Source: an uncultured Alphaproteobacteria bacterium
GTDB taxonomy: Bacteria; Pseudomonadota; Alphaproteobacteria; MPNO01; UBA2964
Direction of reading: 5' to 3'
Assembly: GCA_951812775.1 (NCBI GenBank)
Contig: OX638326.1
Coordinates: 2,677,391 to 2,741,390, forward strand
DNA: 64,000 bases
Shown here: piece by piece, positions 17,519 to 27,641 of the stretch
Layout of the letters: every line of letters begins with the position of its first letter
Numbering within the stretch: the first letter of the stretch is position 1
The notes under the pieces: model-generated
What the model was told of the DNA's origin: nothing
Database searches by the model: none
The model's input: the letters and a program-made list of their open reading frames with translations, nothing else
Translations under genes and position numbers: made by a program

Positions 17519-18639
17519 ATCAAAGCGCACGCCGCCGCATTCTCCTCGTTATAGCCGGTTTGCCCGCCGGCGGTGCCGAACGCCAGATGAGCCAGCTCGC
17601 CATTGGATTGGACAGGTCAGAGTTCGACGTTGGCCTCCTCATTTTCAACAGCGCCGATAAAATTCACTATCAAGAGATCCTGGAAGCCCCATTATGGTTC
17701 AGGGCGCTCGGCCTTTCGCGGTCCCGGCACGGCGTATTCCTTATCCCCAAAATTGTCTGCGGGATTCGCGGCTCAATTGCCGATTTCAAGCCTGATATAG
17801 TTCACACGACACTCAACGTCGCGAATCACGCCGTCCGTTTCGCGACGTTCCTATCGGGACACAAGCCACCCATTGTGACTTCTGTACGTGCTGAATACCG
17901 ACCGAGTTATTCACCCAACGAAAAACGATTGGAGCGATTATTGTGGCGGCGCTCAAATCATATCATATGCAACTCTGACATTACGCGCGATCAGTTAAAG
18001 ACTGACCTCGGTATCCCCACCGACTGCGTAACAACCATCCCAAATGGGGTGGACGAGGCCTTTTTCACACAGGTAACAACGCGCCCTCCAGGTTGGCCTC
18101 CAGGACGTGTTGTACTTACAGTCGGCCGTTTTACACGGCAAAAGAATCATGCCGCGCTGATAGAAGCAATCGCCGGCCTTGAGAAAAGGGATTTGCTGGC
18201 GGGTTGGCATTTCGTTTTTCTGGGCGACGGACCATTGCAGGACGCGATCCAAACAACCATTCAACAACACGCCTTGCAGGAGCGCATACAGATTTTGCCC
18301 CCCGTAAATAACATGCCTGCTATCTATCAAGCCTCAGATATATTCGTTCTGCCGTCCTTATATGAAGGAATGTCGAATGCACTTCTTGAAGCAATAGCCA
18401 GCGATTGCGCGGTCATCGTTAGCAAGGAAGCGAACAACATCGGCCTTATTAACAATGAACGTGGTTGGGTTGTGGAGAACTCTCTTCAGGACACTCTGGA
18501 GTCCGTATTTGCTCTGACGGATGACGAGCGTGCGCAAAAAACGAGGGCCGCGTTGGCCTATATCAAACAAAATTACCGAGCTGAAATCACCGTAAACAAG
18601 ACCGTCGAGGTTTATCGCACGGTTCTGGAATTAAGCTGA
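17515..18639 (+). CDS. Glycosyltransferase family 4
   Basis: A 374-residue GT4 protein. PAGGAERQMSQLA at the N-terminus is the typical acceptor loop, TVGRFTRQKNHAALI marks the donor domain, and LPSLYEGMSNALLEAIASDCAVI holds the EX7E glutamates. It overlaps the preceding transferase by 4 bp and is followed after 4 bp by a methyltransferase gene. The sugar donor is unknown. Confidence 0.85.
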   Translation: MNQSARRRILLVIAGLPAGGAERQMSQLAIGLDRSEFDVGLLIFNSADKIHYQEILEAPLWFRALGLSRSRHGVFLIPKIVCGIRGSIADFKPDIVHTTLNVANHAVRFATFLSGHKPPIVTSVRAEYRPSYSPNEKRLERLLWRRSNHIICNSDITRDQLKTDLGIPTDCVTTIPNGVDEAFFTQVTTRPPGWPPGRVVLTVGRFTRQKNHAALIEAIAGLEKRDLLAGWHFVFLGDGPLQDAIQTTIQQHALQERIQILPPVNNMPAIYQASDIFVLPSLYEGMSNALLEAIASDCAVIVSKEANNIGLINNERGWVVENSLQDTLESVFALTDDERAQKTRAALAYIKQNYRAEITVNKTVEVYRTVLELS

Positions 18640-18643
18640 ATTA

Positions 18644-19432
18644 ATGCCGGATGATAACAGCGCAGAATTGGGTTACGCCGAATCTTATGGGCAACAATGG
18701 ATTGATCGTTCGAAATTTTGGGGATCATTGCGATATCATGTTCGATATCAAAAACAATTCATTGAATGTCTCGCCCTTGAAGGCTCAACAAAAATTCTTG
18801 AATGCGGATCAGGAACAGGCGAGATCGCTCAATACGCCATGGAGCAATATCTGTCAGACGATGGCCCTGCTGTGGAGTTTTGCCTCGTCGATATTTCTTC
18901 GACATTGTTAAAGTCAGTTCGAAAGAACCTGACGCCGCCCAAACGGGTTCAGCCTCATTTGATTCGGGCAACAGGCGAACATTTGCCCTTTGACGACGAG
19001 TATTTTGATCGTATCTATGCTCTATCCATGCTTTGGTACGCGCCTAATCCAAAACGGGCCATTCTTGATATGCTGCGTATTTTAAAGCCCGGTGGATTAT
19101 TGTGCTTCGACATTATGAGTATTTTTAATCCCACGGGGATTTTGGCAACCCTCAGCAACAAGATCTCTGTAGCCTTGAGGGGCGGACAACGCGTGGCATA
19201 TTTATCACCCTCCGAGATCAGCTTTATGCTACGCCAGGAAAATGTTGAGATCGACGTTGTGGGCTATATGCCTTTCTTGCCGACGGCGTTGCCGGGAATC
19301 GGAAATGGACTTAATTTGTTCAACCTAATGAATTGGTTGCCCAAAACAAGGAATCCGCTCCTTATCCCGTTCTGCAACAAGACAATTTACTGTGTGAAAA
19401 AAAATGGCCGGCAAAAAACAAAAAAATCATAA
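18644..19432 (+). CDS. Class I SAM-dependent methyltransferase
   Basis: A 262-residue protein with SAM motif I (ILECGSGTGEIAQYAME, about residues 46-62), an acidic motif II strand (FCLVDIS), and FDRIYALSMLWY. The C-terminal half resembles UbiE-like family members. It sits between glycosyltransferase genes and overlaps the next by 29 bp. Methylation of a sugar residue or of a chain end is the likely job, but the substrate is not recognisable. Confidence 0.75.
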   Translation: MPDDNSAELGYAESYGQQWIDRSKFWGSLRYHVRYQKQFIECLALEGSTKILECGSGTGEIAQYAMEQYLSDDGPAVEFCLVDISSTLLKSVRKNLTPPKRVQPHLIRATGEHLPFDDEYFDRIYALSMLWYAPNPKRAILDMLRILKPGGLLCFDIMSIFNPTGILATLSNKISVALRGGQRVAYLSPSEISFMLRQENVEIDVVGYMPFLPTALPGIGNGLNLFNLMNWLPKTRNPLLIPFCNKTIYCVKKNGRQKTKKS

Positions 19433-20630
19433 AGGCGGTCCGAATGGAGCAATTTTGGTTGGTCCCTTGCCACCGCCGATGACCGGCCAAAGCATTTCTT
19501 TTGAAATGTTAAGGGATGAGTTTGTTGTGCGCTCCCTGCCACACTGGCTGCTGGATATTAATGGTGGTGCGACAAGTCGCCGCGATGGCGGCTTTTCATT
19601 GGACCGCCTTATCGCCCTAATGGCTTCCTTGTGCAAAGTCACAATTTTACCCTTTTTGCGTCACAGAAACTTTTATCTAATGATCGCTCAATCCTGGAAC
19701 GGGTTTCTCCGGGACCTTTGGTTCATTGCCTTCGCCAAGATAGGGCGGTATCGGATTGTTCTCCATCTCAAGGGCGGGAATTATGACACCTTTTATGACA
19801 GTTTAGGCAGTTTCCGTCAGTCAATTGTTCGAAAAACACTCAGCGGTGCCGATTGCATTATTGTATTGGGAGACCGGCTGGCGCCCATGTTCGATTTCGT
19901 ACCGAATAGCGCCGACAAAATAATTGTTGTTTCAAATGGCTGCCCATTGCCAAAAGAAGCGCTACCGTCCACGGCCAAAGTCTTACCGGCCGCCGGCAGT
20001 GGCGAGCCGATCAATATCCTGTATTTATCAAACCTGATCGACTCCAAAGGATATCGTGATTTATTGCAAGCAATCGCTATCCTGAAGCATGTCAAGAAAC
20101 TTAACATCCGTTGCCGTTTCTGCGGCCAATTCCTGATCGCGTCTGACAGGCAGCTTTTTCATAACTCAGACGAAGCAGAAGCCGATTTTAAAACGCAGCT
20201 CAAAGCGCTGGATATTGAAGATGTTGTTTCGTGGGACAGCGTTGTCGTCGGCGAAGAAAAGATTCGCTCGCTCCAAGAAGCCCACTTCATGGTTCTGCCG
20301 ACCCAATATAACAATGAGGGCCAACCGGTCGCTATTATTGAGGCGATGGCGATGGGTGCGGTTGTCGTTGGAAGTCGCTGGCGAACAATTCCCGATATGC
20401 TGGATGAAGGACAAGCGGGTATTCTTGTAGATCCGAGCTCGCCACTACAAATTGTCGACGCAATTACCGAAGCAACAAGTGACCCGGAAACGTATTGTCA
20501 GGTCAGTCGTGCCGCTATGGGACATTGCCATGACAGATACAGTAGAGAAAAACATTTGGATGAGTTAATTGCCGCAATCAATGCGGAAGGCAGCCTAACC
20601 CCCTCTCAAACATCGACAGAAAACGCGTAA
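19404..20630 (+). CDS. Glycosyltransferase family 4
   Basis: A 408-residue GT-B transferase. GPLPPPMTGQSISF is a typical start of this subgroup, ILYLSNLIDSKGYRDLL opens the donor domain, and LPTQYNNEGQPVAIIEAMAMG carries the EX7E site. ATG start, with a lysine-rich leader, inside the methyltransferase gene. The sugar is unknown. Confidence 0.82.
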   Translation: MAGKKQKNHKGGPNGAILVGPLPPPMTGQSISFEMLRDEFVVRSLPHWLLDINGGATSRRDGGFSLDRLIALMASLCKVTILPFLRHRNFYLMIAQSWNGFLRDLWFIAFAKIGRYRIVLHLKGGNYDTFYDSLGSFRQSIVRKTLSGADCIIVLGDRLAPMFDFVPNSADKIIVVSNGCPLPKEALPSTAKVLPAAGSGEPINILYLSNLIDSKGYRDLLQAIAILKHVKKLNIRCRFCGQFLIASDRQLFHNSDEAEADFKTQLKALDIEDVVSWDSVVVGEEKIRSLQEAHFMVLPTQYNNEGQPVAIIEAMAMGAVVVGSRWRTIPDMLDEGQAGILVDPSSPLQIVDAITEATSDPETYCQVSRAAMGHCHDRYSREKHLDELIAAINAEGSLTPSQTSTENA

Positions 20631-20649
20631 TCATCGTCGGATTGGAAAA

Positions 20650-21783
20650 TTGAAAGTTTTAGTAAATGCCCTGTCTGCAAGACGGGGCGGTATCGCCACC
20701 TATACACAGAACCTTGCCCGTTCGTTCGCCGACCTGCCCGTTGATGCGACAATCGTTGGTCCTCCAGAGTTGGTCCAAGGGCAAAAAACAATCGTCACAG
20801 GGGACGTCAGCCAGTTTTCCCCGCTCAAACGTCTTCTCTGGGAACAAACCGCGTGGCGCCAATATGTGAAATCTTTCCATCCGGACATCTTATTTTCATC
20901 AGCCAACTTCGCTCTCTATCATTGTCCTGTGCCGCAACTCCTTTTGATACGTGAAGGGGGGCTCTTCAATCCATTTTATCTACGGAACGTTTTCCCATTC
21001 CTGGGCAATCGCATTAAAATTCAAACGCGGCTGAGGCGGAATTTTATGTTCCGGTCGATGAGAGCGGCTTCAACAATCATGTTTCCTTCAGAGACACTCC
21101 GCAATTGGGTGGCTTCGTGGACACCTGATATTGCGGACCGTTTCGTTGTAAATTCCTATGGCATTGATCACAGCTATTTCGAAACCCGACAGGAAATCGT
21201 TGCGCCGAAAAAAGACGCCGTCAAATTGCTTTATGTCTCTGTCTATTACCCGCACAAAGACCCCTCCACATTATCAGACGCAGTCCTGCAACTGCATCAA
21301 AGGGGCATCGACGCACACGCCCGCATTACCATGGCAAGCAATGAGTTTCACCTGTGGCCGTCAAGCGTTAGTGAGTTGGCAAAGCTACAATCGGCAGAAA
21401 ACAGCGGGCAAGCAGAACTTGGATCCATCGTCTACAAATATCTGCCAGGCGTTTATCACAACGCCGATATTTTCGTCTTCCCCTCAATTTCAGAAACGTT
21501 TGGGTTTCCGTTAGTGGAAGCGATGGCAGCAAAGTTACCGGTCATTGCGGCCAACACTCTGATCAATCAGGAAATTTGCGGGCCAACGGCGCTTTATTAC
21601 ACCCCGTCGAACGTCACGTCCCTCGCAAACCGCGTCGAAGAATTATTGAACCGGCCCGACCTTTATCGATGGATGGCAGAAAATGGCGAGAAGCGCGTAA
21701 AAGAGAAATTCCACTGGCAAGGGCATGTCGACCGATTGATTTCGATCCTTGAAAATACGGCAACAACTGTCGCATCGAATTAA
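20650..21783 (+). CDS. Glycosyltransferase family 4
   Basis: A 377-residue GT4 protein with NALSARRGGIATYTQNLA at the N-terminus, LYVSVYYPHKDPSTL, and FVFPSISETFGFPLVEAMAAKLPVI as donor site. The start is TTG at 20650, 19 bp after the previous stop; no ATG is available near the family N-terminus. Followed by a 110-bp gap before the polymerase gene. Confidence 0.83.
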   Translation: MKVLVNALSARRGGIATYTQNLARSFADLPVDATIVGPPELVQGQKTIVTGDVSQFSPLKRLLWEQTAWRQYVKSFHPDILFSSANFALYHCPVPQLLLIREGGLFNPFYLRNVFPFLGNRIKIQTRLRRNFMFRSMRAASTIMFPSETLRNWVASWTPDIADRFVVNSYGIDHSYFETRQEIVAPKKDAVKLLYVSVYYPHKDPSTLSDAVLQLHQRGIDAHARITMASNEFHLWPSSVSELAKLQSAENSGQAELGSIVYKYLPGVYHNADIFVFPSISETFGFPLVEAMAAKLPVIAANTLINQEICGPTALYYTPSNVTSLANRVEELLNRPDLYRWMAENGEKRVKEKFHWQGHVDRLISILENTATTVASN

Positions 21784-21893
21784 AAACAAGGCGTTCGGTT
21801 CCTGGTTGAGCCAGCAGCCTTTTCAGAGAGGCCAATGTATTTCACCCAGGTCGTTTTGATCAGAAGCCGGTTTCCTTCTGTCTTACAGAAACA

Positions 21894-23327
21894 GTGAACA
21901 CCGCCAAGAAACAAACAACTCTGATTCTTGTCGCAGGTTTTCTGGTAACTTGGCTCTGCGCTACCGGGCTACTGCTGTTTCAAGTGGAGAATCTCGCGAC
22001 GGTTATCCGTATGTTGCTCGCGCTTGGATTGATCGTCTTGTTCATGGAGATTGCAAATAACGCCAGCCGCTATTTCATACTTTCCCCATTGTGTCTTCTT
22101 GGTGCCGTCACCTTGATATTTTACAGCCTGGGGCCCGCGCTGTACGGAATAATTTTTCCTGAGCCACTTGCATATTTTGGAACGAGGGCTCCTCGTATAA
22201 GTCATGAGAACGCCATTACTTTTACAGAGAGCCGCGCCGAAATTTTAATTCTACAGTTTAGCGCATTCTGTTTTCTGCTCTTATCACTGATGGTCAGACA
22301 GGATTGCCAGAGACCAGTTAAGCGTGAAAAGGCGACAACAAATGTAGGTTCTCCCAAACATCTGGTTAATATTTTGATTGTACTGGTTGTTGGGGTCGCC
22401 ATTCTATTCCTGATCAACAGGTGGACGCATTTCGGACAAGTATTCTTCTCTTCTGGATTAGGATCAGAATTTCGACACGCGTTAACACCGTTGATGTCTG
22501 TTTCAACAACGTCGTTAGCCTATTTTGCAGCTCGAGAGAAACCCAATTTAAGATTACTTGCCGCCTTTGCGATGACTGTTTCGCTTTTCGCAATGATCGT
22601 TTCAGGTCTCGCAGCTACCGCCGTATATATTGCCATTGTGACGGCGCTCGTTTTTGTGCTGAGATTCAATCCTAGACCCAGGCAGTTCCTGACGGTAATT
22701 GGGATGACCGCACTCGTCCTTCCAATTGCAATCTTGCTGACAATCATCCCAAGGGGAGAAGTAAAAGAGGTAGAATCGATTCCTGCTGTCACCGAGTACG
22801 CCGCCGCGAAATTGACATCCAAGCTTGTATTCCGTCAGACAACATCTGGTCATTGTCTTAACAAGATTTACATGAACTCCCAATCAGCGGAGACTTCAAA
22901 CCCATTCTATTTCGTGATCGCAATTGTCCCGCGAATTCTCTGGCCCGAAAAGCCGGTTTTGTCTAGAGGGTCTGAATACGCGGAAAACTATTGTGGCCAA
23001 ACCGGCGCGGTAAAGCTCCAACATAGCGAGTCGATCACGTTGTTGGGTGAGCCGCTCTTAAATGGCGGAATTTTGGGAATAGTAGCTGCGCAAATAACCC
23101 TGGCCGTTATTCTCTGCTTGGCTACAATTCTTGGAATATCGGGTCAGCCCGTTCGGGTAATATTTATGGTCGCGTTACTGCCCTGGCTCGCCACCTTTGA
23201 ACAACATTTCGCCGAATACTTCGGTAACCTGATAAAAGTAATTCTTATCATGTCGCCATTTTTCATCGTCCTAACCTTCCTACTCCGTCGACATCAAACC
23301 CGCCGAACGAAACAATCGGCACCCTGA
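21894..23327 (+). CDS. Probable O-antigen/capsule repeat polymerase (Wzy-like)
   Basis: A 477-residue, very hydrophobic protein with about ten predicted membrane segments and a large loop around residues 285-345, the usual Wzy layout. The start is GTG at 21894. Wzy proteins polymerise undecaprenyl-linked repeats on the periplasmic face and share little sequence, so the call rests on topology and on position among glycosyltransferases. A polysaccharide-related membrane protein other than a polymerase cannot be ruled out. No Wzx flippase is seen in the window. Confidence 0.65.
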   Translation: MNTAKKQTTLILVAGFLVTWLCATGLLLFQVENLATVIRMLLALGLIVLFMEIANNASRYFILSPLCLLGAVTLIFYSLGPALYGIIFPEPLAYFGTRAPRISHENAITFTESRAEILILQFSAFCFLLLSLMVRQDCQRPVKREKATTNVGSPKHLVNILIVLVVGVAILFLINRWTHFGQVFFSSGLGSEFRHALTPLMSVSTTSLAYFAAREKPNLRLLAAFAMTVSLFAMIVSGLAATAVYIAIVTALVFVLRFNPRPRQFLTVIGMTALVLPIAILLTIIPRGEVKEVESIPAVTEYAAAKLTSKLVFRQTTSGHCLNKIYMNSQSAETSNPFYFVIAIVPRILWPEKPVLSRGSEYAENYCGQTGAVKLQHSESITLLGEPLLNGGILGIVAAQITLAVILCLATILGISGQPVRVIFMVALLPWLATFEQHFAEYFGNLIKVILIMSPFFIVLTFLLRRHQTRRTKQSAP

Positions 23328-23331
23328 CTAT

Positions 23332-24621
23332 TTGCACGAGAGCACGCCGTTGAAGATCCTGTTTCTTACAGAAAATTTTCCGCCTGAAACAAACGCGGCG
23401 GCAACACGCGTTTTTGAGCGTGCCTGTTATTGGGTTCGCGACGGCCACGAAGTAACGGTGATAACCCAAGCTCCTAATTTTCCCTTTGGGAAATTATATG
23501 AGGGCTATCGCAATCGCTGGCGACACATCGAATCCATCGAAGGGATACGGGTTGTCCGAATTAAAACCTATATCGCTGCCAACGAAGGTGTTGCCCGTCG
23601 AATATTGGATTTTGTGAGTTACATGTTCACGGCCGTTTGGTTCGGGCTTTTAGAACGTCGTCCCGACGTTGTTGTCTCTACTTCTCCTCAATTTTTCGCC
23701 GCCGTCGGCGGCTGGCTCATTGGTACTTTACGACGCATTCCGTTTGTATTTGAACTGGGGGATTTATGGCCAGCATCGATTGTAGCCGTCGGCGCCATGA
23801 AACCTGGCCTCGCCATGCGATTGGTCGAGAAACTCGAACTGTTTTTGTATCGGCGCTCTTCGGTCGTCGTAGCGCTGACGAACGCATTTAAGAAAAACCT
23901 CATCGAACGCGGTATCAATGGCGACAAAATTGCCGTCGTTATAAATGGTGTCGATTTGCCGCGCTACGCCCCCCAAGACCGGGATAAGCCTCTCGCCGAG
24001 GAGTGGGGCTTGGAAGACAAATTCGTCGTTGGGTATGTGGGTACCCATGGAACGGCCCATGGCCTCGAAAATGTAATAGAAGCGGCTGCACTTCTTAAAG
24101 ACCGGACCGAACTCATATTTCTATTCGCCGGGCCCGGAGCTGCACGGGAAAAGCTCATCCAAGTAGCGCGGAATCGCAAGCTGACAAATGTCGTCTTCAT
24201 CCCTTCGCAACCAAAAGATCGCATGCCCGCCGTCTGGAGCCTTTGTGATGTTGCACTGGTTCACTTGAAAGACACGCAGGTGTTTGCCGAAGTAATACCG
24301 TCAAAAATCTTCGAAGCGATGGGAATGGGCTTGCCGATCCTTATCGCCGCCCCAAACGGGGAAGCGACAGCAATCGTCGAGAAGGCGAAAGCCGGATTGA
24401 TCGCACCGCCGGATAATCCAGACGCCCTCACAAAAGCAGTTGAAAAGTTTCTCGATAATTCAGAGTACCGAAACGAGACGAGCAAACATTCCCTTGCCGC
24501 AGCGCCGATGCATAGCAGAGCTTTTCAGGCAAAAGCTATGATGGTTGCTTTGGAAGCCGCCGTAGCAAAAGAAGGAGAACTTGCAGCCGAACGCGTCGCT
24601 AAAACGGAGCCAATCAGCTGA
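23332..24621 (+). CDS. Glycosyltransferase family 4, WbuB-like
   Basis: A 429-residue GT4 transferase of the WbuB type: FLTENFPPETNAAATRVFE, TSPQFFAAVGGWL, FELGDLWPASI, and PSKIFEAMGMGLPILIA. WbuB-like enzymes add N-acetylated 6-deoxyhexosamines and often sit beside wbpV and wbpM homologues, as here. The start is TTG at 23332, 4 bp after the polymerase stop; a second TTG 18 bp later is possible. Its stop overlaps an apparent CTG start of the next gene. Confidence 0.83.
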   Translation: MHESTPLKILFLTENFPPETNAAATRVFERACYWVRDGHEVTVITQAPNFPFGKLYEGYRNRWRHIESIEGIRVVRIKTYIAANEGVARRILDFVSYMFTAVWFGLLERRPDVVVSTSPQFFAAVGGWLIGTLRRIPFVFELGDLWPASIVAVGAMKPGLAMRLVEKLELFLYRRSSVVVALTNAFKKNLIERGINGDKIAVVINGVDLPRYAPQDRDKPLAEEWGLEDKFVVGYVGTHGTAHGLENVIEAAALLKDRTELIFLFAGPGAAREKLIQVARNRKLTNVVFIPSQPKDRMPAVWSLCDVALVHLKDTQVFAEVIPSKIFEAMGMGLPILIAAPNGEATAIVEKAKAGLIAPPDNPDALTKAVEKFLDNSEYRNETSKHSLAAAPMHSRAFQAKAMMVALEAAVAKEGELAAERVAKTEPIS

Positions 24622-25580
24622 AACGAGTTCTCGTGACCGGTGCCAGCGGATTTGTCGGGCGGGCACTTTGCCCTGCTTTACAGGGAGCCGGGTATTCTGT
24701 TGCGGCGACCAGCCGGTCATCACAGGACCTTGCTCATGTATCCAAAGTACACCGGGTCTGTGATTTAACAGATGTTGCCGCTCTCCGATCTGCTCTAGAA
24801 GACATCGATTTTGTCATTCATCTCGCTGCCCGCGCGCATGTCATGGATGATCAATCGAATGACCCGCTTGACGAATACCGGCGCATAAATGTCGAGGGCA
24901 CAAAAGCCTTATCACAGGCCGCCATTGAAGCGGGTGTACAGCGGTTGATTTTTTTGAGTTCAATAAAGGTCAACGGCGAACAAACTACTGATCAACCCTA
25001 TACAGCAGCAGATATACCTGCGCCGGAGGATGCTTATGGTCTTTCAAAATCCGAGGCAGAAGAACATCTCAAGGACATTTGCGCCCAGAGCAATATGGAA
25101 TTCGTCATCATCCGAACCCCTCTGGTCTATGGCCCCGGCGTGCGGGCCAATTTCCTGTCCTTAATGTCTGTAGCAAATCGCAGCGTACCCCTGCCGTTTG
25201 GGGCCATCACGCAGAACCGCCGTAGTCTCATCTATATTGAAAATTTGGTTGCGGCGCTGATCTCGGCACTGGAACACAAGGAGGCGAAGGGGCAAATCTT
25301 TTTGGTTCGAGATGGCGAAGATTTTTCAACGGCTTCTCTGATTCAACAAATTCGAACGGCCTTAAACAAACCAACAGGGTCAATAAAGGTACCGGCGGCG
25401 ATTTTGCGCGCCATGCTGAAAGCAATAGGCAAAAAAGACATGGCCAATCGGCTCCTCGGGAGTCTCGCGATCGATGACCAACCAACCCGCAATCTCTTGG
25501 GGTGGACACCGCCTTTCTCTGCCGAAGAGGGTCTGAGGCGAACAGCGGACTGGTATATAGCCCACAAAGATAGTGGCTAA
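24618..25580 (+). CDS. wbpV: 4-keto-6-deoxy-HexNAc reductase/epimerase (WbpV-like), CTG start
   Basis: An extended SDR of about 320 residues: VTGASGFVG, HLAARAHVMDD, SSIKVNGE and catalytic YGLSK. It resembles WbpV/WreQ, which reduce UDP-4-keto-6-deoxy-GlcNAc to UDP-QuiNAc. The usual MKRVLVTG N-terminus can only be made by starting at CTG 24618; the frame has TAA at 24600 and no ATG, GTG or TTG between. The GTG at 24633 would remove the first beta strand. The CTG overlaps the upstream stop as CTGA, like the TTGA junctions elsewhere. The WbpM-like dehydratase follows. Confidence 0.8.
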   Translation: MKRVLVTGASGFVGRALCPALQGAGYSVAATSRSSQDLAHVSKVHRVCDLTDVAALRSALEDIDFVIHLAARAHVMDDQSNDPLDEYRRINVEGTKALSQAAIEAGVQRLIFLSSIKVNGEQTTDQPYTAADIPAPEDAYGLSKSEAEEHLKDICAQSNMEFVIIRTPLVYGPGVRANFLSLMSVANRSVPLPFGAITQNRRSLIYIENLVAALISALEHKEAKGQIFLVRDGEDFSTASLIQQIRTALNKPTGSIKVPAAILRAMLKAIGKKDMANRLLGSLAIDDQPTRNLLGWTPPFSAEEGLRRTADWYIAHKDSG

Positions 25581-25717
25581 GGCAACACATCGAATTACGC
25601 TTTCGAATTTATCGACTCGAAGCCGCATGATTCGTCACAAAGGCTTTGTCGGTGCATGCCTTATGGTATGGTGCGGTAACTTCCGATACAGGTCTTACAA
25701 ACCGACTCTGGAATTTC

Positions 25718-27622
25718 ATGAGTAAACTACGTCAAAAGATTGCCTTTGGTCATGATTTGATCATGGCCTTTCTGTCCTTGCCTATTGCGATGTTCCTGCG
25801 CATGGGCCGAGACATGTTTATCTACGACATCAGCTTCGTTGTCTTTGCTGCGGGCGTCTTCGCTCTTGTTGCCGGTACTTGCTTTTGGACATTGAATCTT
25901 TATGGCGGAATATGGCGTTACGCGTCGCTGAACGATTTAATGGTAATTTTAAAAGCCGTAACCCTTGCCATACTCGTGTTCGTGCCGTTGATGTTTATGC
26001 TCAACAGGCTCGAATGGATTCCAAGATCGACACCTATGATCAACTGGTTTGTTCTTGCGGCCCTTCTCGGAGCACCCAGGTTTCTATATCGCCAGTTCAA
26101 AGACCGGCAGGCCAACAAGAAAATGCAAGGCCTGGAAGCATCGCCCAAAGTTCCTGTTTTGTTAGTCGGCGCTGCCGACGGTGCCGAAATATTCATTCGA
26201 ACTATCGTGCGGAACCCTGCTGCGGCCTACCGCATTATCGGTATTGTTGGCGAAAATTCGGAGCGCGTTGGCCGCAATATCCATGGCGTTCACATCCTTG
26301 GGACAATTGACAGTCTACCGACCGTCTACGAAGCGCTTTCGAGTGCTGGTAAACCGCCCCAACGTATTATCGTTACCAAAGATGACATTGAAAAATCGTC
26401 GATGCAAAAGCTCATCGCCCACGCAGATACGCTCGGTGTTTCATTGGCGCGGCTTCCGCGTCTAACCGATTTTCAGAACGATGTTGACGAAAGCACCCCC
26501 ATTCGGCCAATCGCGATTGAAGACGTTTTGGGAAGAGCACAACATGTTCTCGACCGGGCAAGCATGCGAGACCTGGTAGAAGGCCGGCGCGTTCTGGTGA
26601 CCGGTGCCGGTGGCACCATCGGTGGAGAACTCTCACGACAATTGGCGTCGTTCGCGCCCTCCCGCCTATGTCTGCTGGATGCGTCGGAATATGCGCTTTA
26701 TTCCATTGATTTGGAGGTCAAAGAAAAATATCCAAATTTGGATCGAAATTCCGTTATTGCAAATGTGCGCGACAAAGATCGGGTAAGCCGCATCTTTGAA
26801 CAGGAGGCACCGGAGCTCGTATTTCATGCTGCTGCTTTAAAACATGTGCCTATCGTCGAAGCACATCCCTCCGAAGGTGTGATGACCAATATTGATGGGA
26901 CGCGCAATATTGCGGATTGTTGTTGCGCTGCGGGCGTAAGCACCATGGTTTTGATCTCTACGGACAAGGCGGTAAACCCAACCAATGTCATGGGCGCCAG
27001 CAAGCGAATAACTGAAACTTATTGCCAGGCCCTTGACCTGGAGGAGTCAACAACAACGCGTTTCGTCACGGTCCGCTTTGGCAATGTACTGGGATCAACG
27101 GGATCAGTTGTCCCGCTCTTTCAGCACCAGCTGGCCAATGGCGGCCCCTTAACGGTAACGCACCCCGAGATGAACCGCTACTTCATGACCGTTCGCGAAG
27201 CCGTTGAGCTGGTACTTGAAGCAACCGTTTTAGGCGAAAAACAGGACAGCGCCGCAGGTAGGGTTTACGTCCTTGATATGGGCGACCCTGTTAAAATCGT
27301 CGACTTGGCACGCCAAATGATATTGCTCGCGGGACTTCAGCCAGACGAAGATATCAAAATAGAATTTACCGGCCTTCGCCCCGGCGAAAAACTTTTTGAA
27401 GAGATACTGCACGATTCCGAACCGCCCGAAGCAACCGACTATGCCGGCATCATGTTAGCCGCCCCCCGGACCATCAATCTCCAGACCCTTTCGCAACAAA
27501 TAGACGAAATTACAGCAGCCGCGAACAAAGACAATATCGACGAAATAATTGCCCTCATTCGCGCTTATGTCCCTGAATATCAGCCAGAAGCAGGCGGCCC
27601 CATAAGAGCCGTCGCCTCATAA
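25718..27622 (+). CDS. wbpM: Membrane-bound NDP-sugar 4,6-dehydratase (WbpM/CapD-like)
   Basis: A 634-residue protein with four N-terminal membrane segments (within about residues 10-115), a CoA-binding-like Rossmann region near residues 145-240, and a C-terminal SDR dehydratase with [46 protein letters not shown] and RFGNVLGS. WbpM forms UDP-4-keto-6-deoxy-GlcNAc at the inner membrane, the precursor of QuiNAc and FucNAc. I prefer ATG 25718 to the TTG at 25646, because the extra 24 residues lack family character. It closes the polysaccharide cluster and is 19 bp from purH. Confidence 0.9.
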   Translation: MSKLRQKIAFGHDLIMAFLSLPIAMFLRMGRDMFIYDISFVVFAAGVFALVAGTCFWTLNLYGGIWRYASLNDLMVILKAVTLAILVFVPLMFMLNRLEWIPRSTPMINWFVLAALLGAPRFLYRQFKDRQANKKMQGLEASPKVPVLLVGAADGAEIFIRTIVRNPAAAYRIIGIVGENSERVGRNIHGVHILGTIDSLPTVYEALSSAGKPPQRIIVTKDDIEKSSMQKLIAHADTLGVSLARLPRLTDFQNDVDESTPIRPIAIEDVLGRAQHVLDRASMRDLVEGRRVLVTGAGGTIGGELSRQLASFAPSRLCLLDASEYALYSIDLEVKEKYPNLDRNSVIANVRDKDRVSRIFEQEAPELVFHAAALKHVPIVEAHPSEGVMTNIDGTRNIADCCCAAGVSTMVLISTDKAVNPTNVMGASKRITETYCQALDLEESTTTRFVTVRFGNVLGSTGSVVPLFQHQLANGGPLTVTHPEMNRYFMTVREAVELVLEATVLGEKQDSAAGRVYVLDMGDPVKIVDLARQMILLAGLQPDEDIKIEFTGLRPGEKLFEEILHDSEPPEATDYAGIMLAAPRTINLQTLSQQIDEITAAANKDNIDEIIALIRAYVPEYQPEAGGPIRAVAS

Positions 27623-27641
27623 CAACGACCAAAAGAGACGG

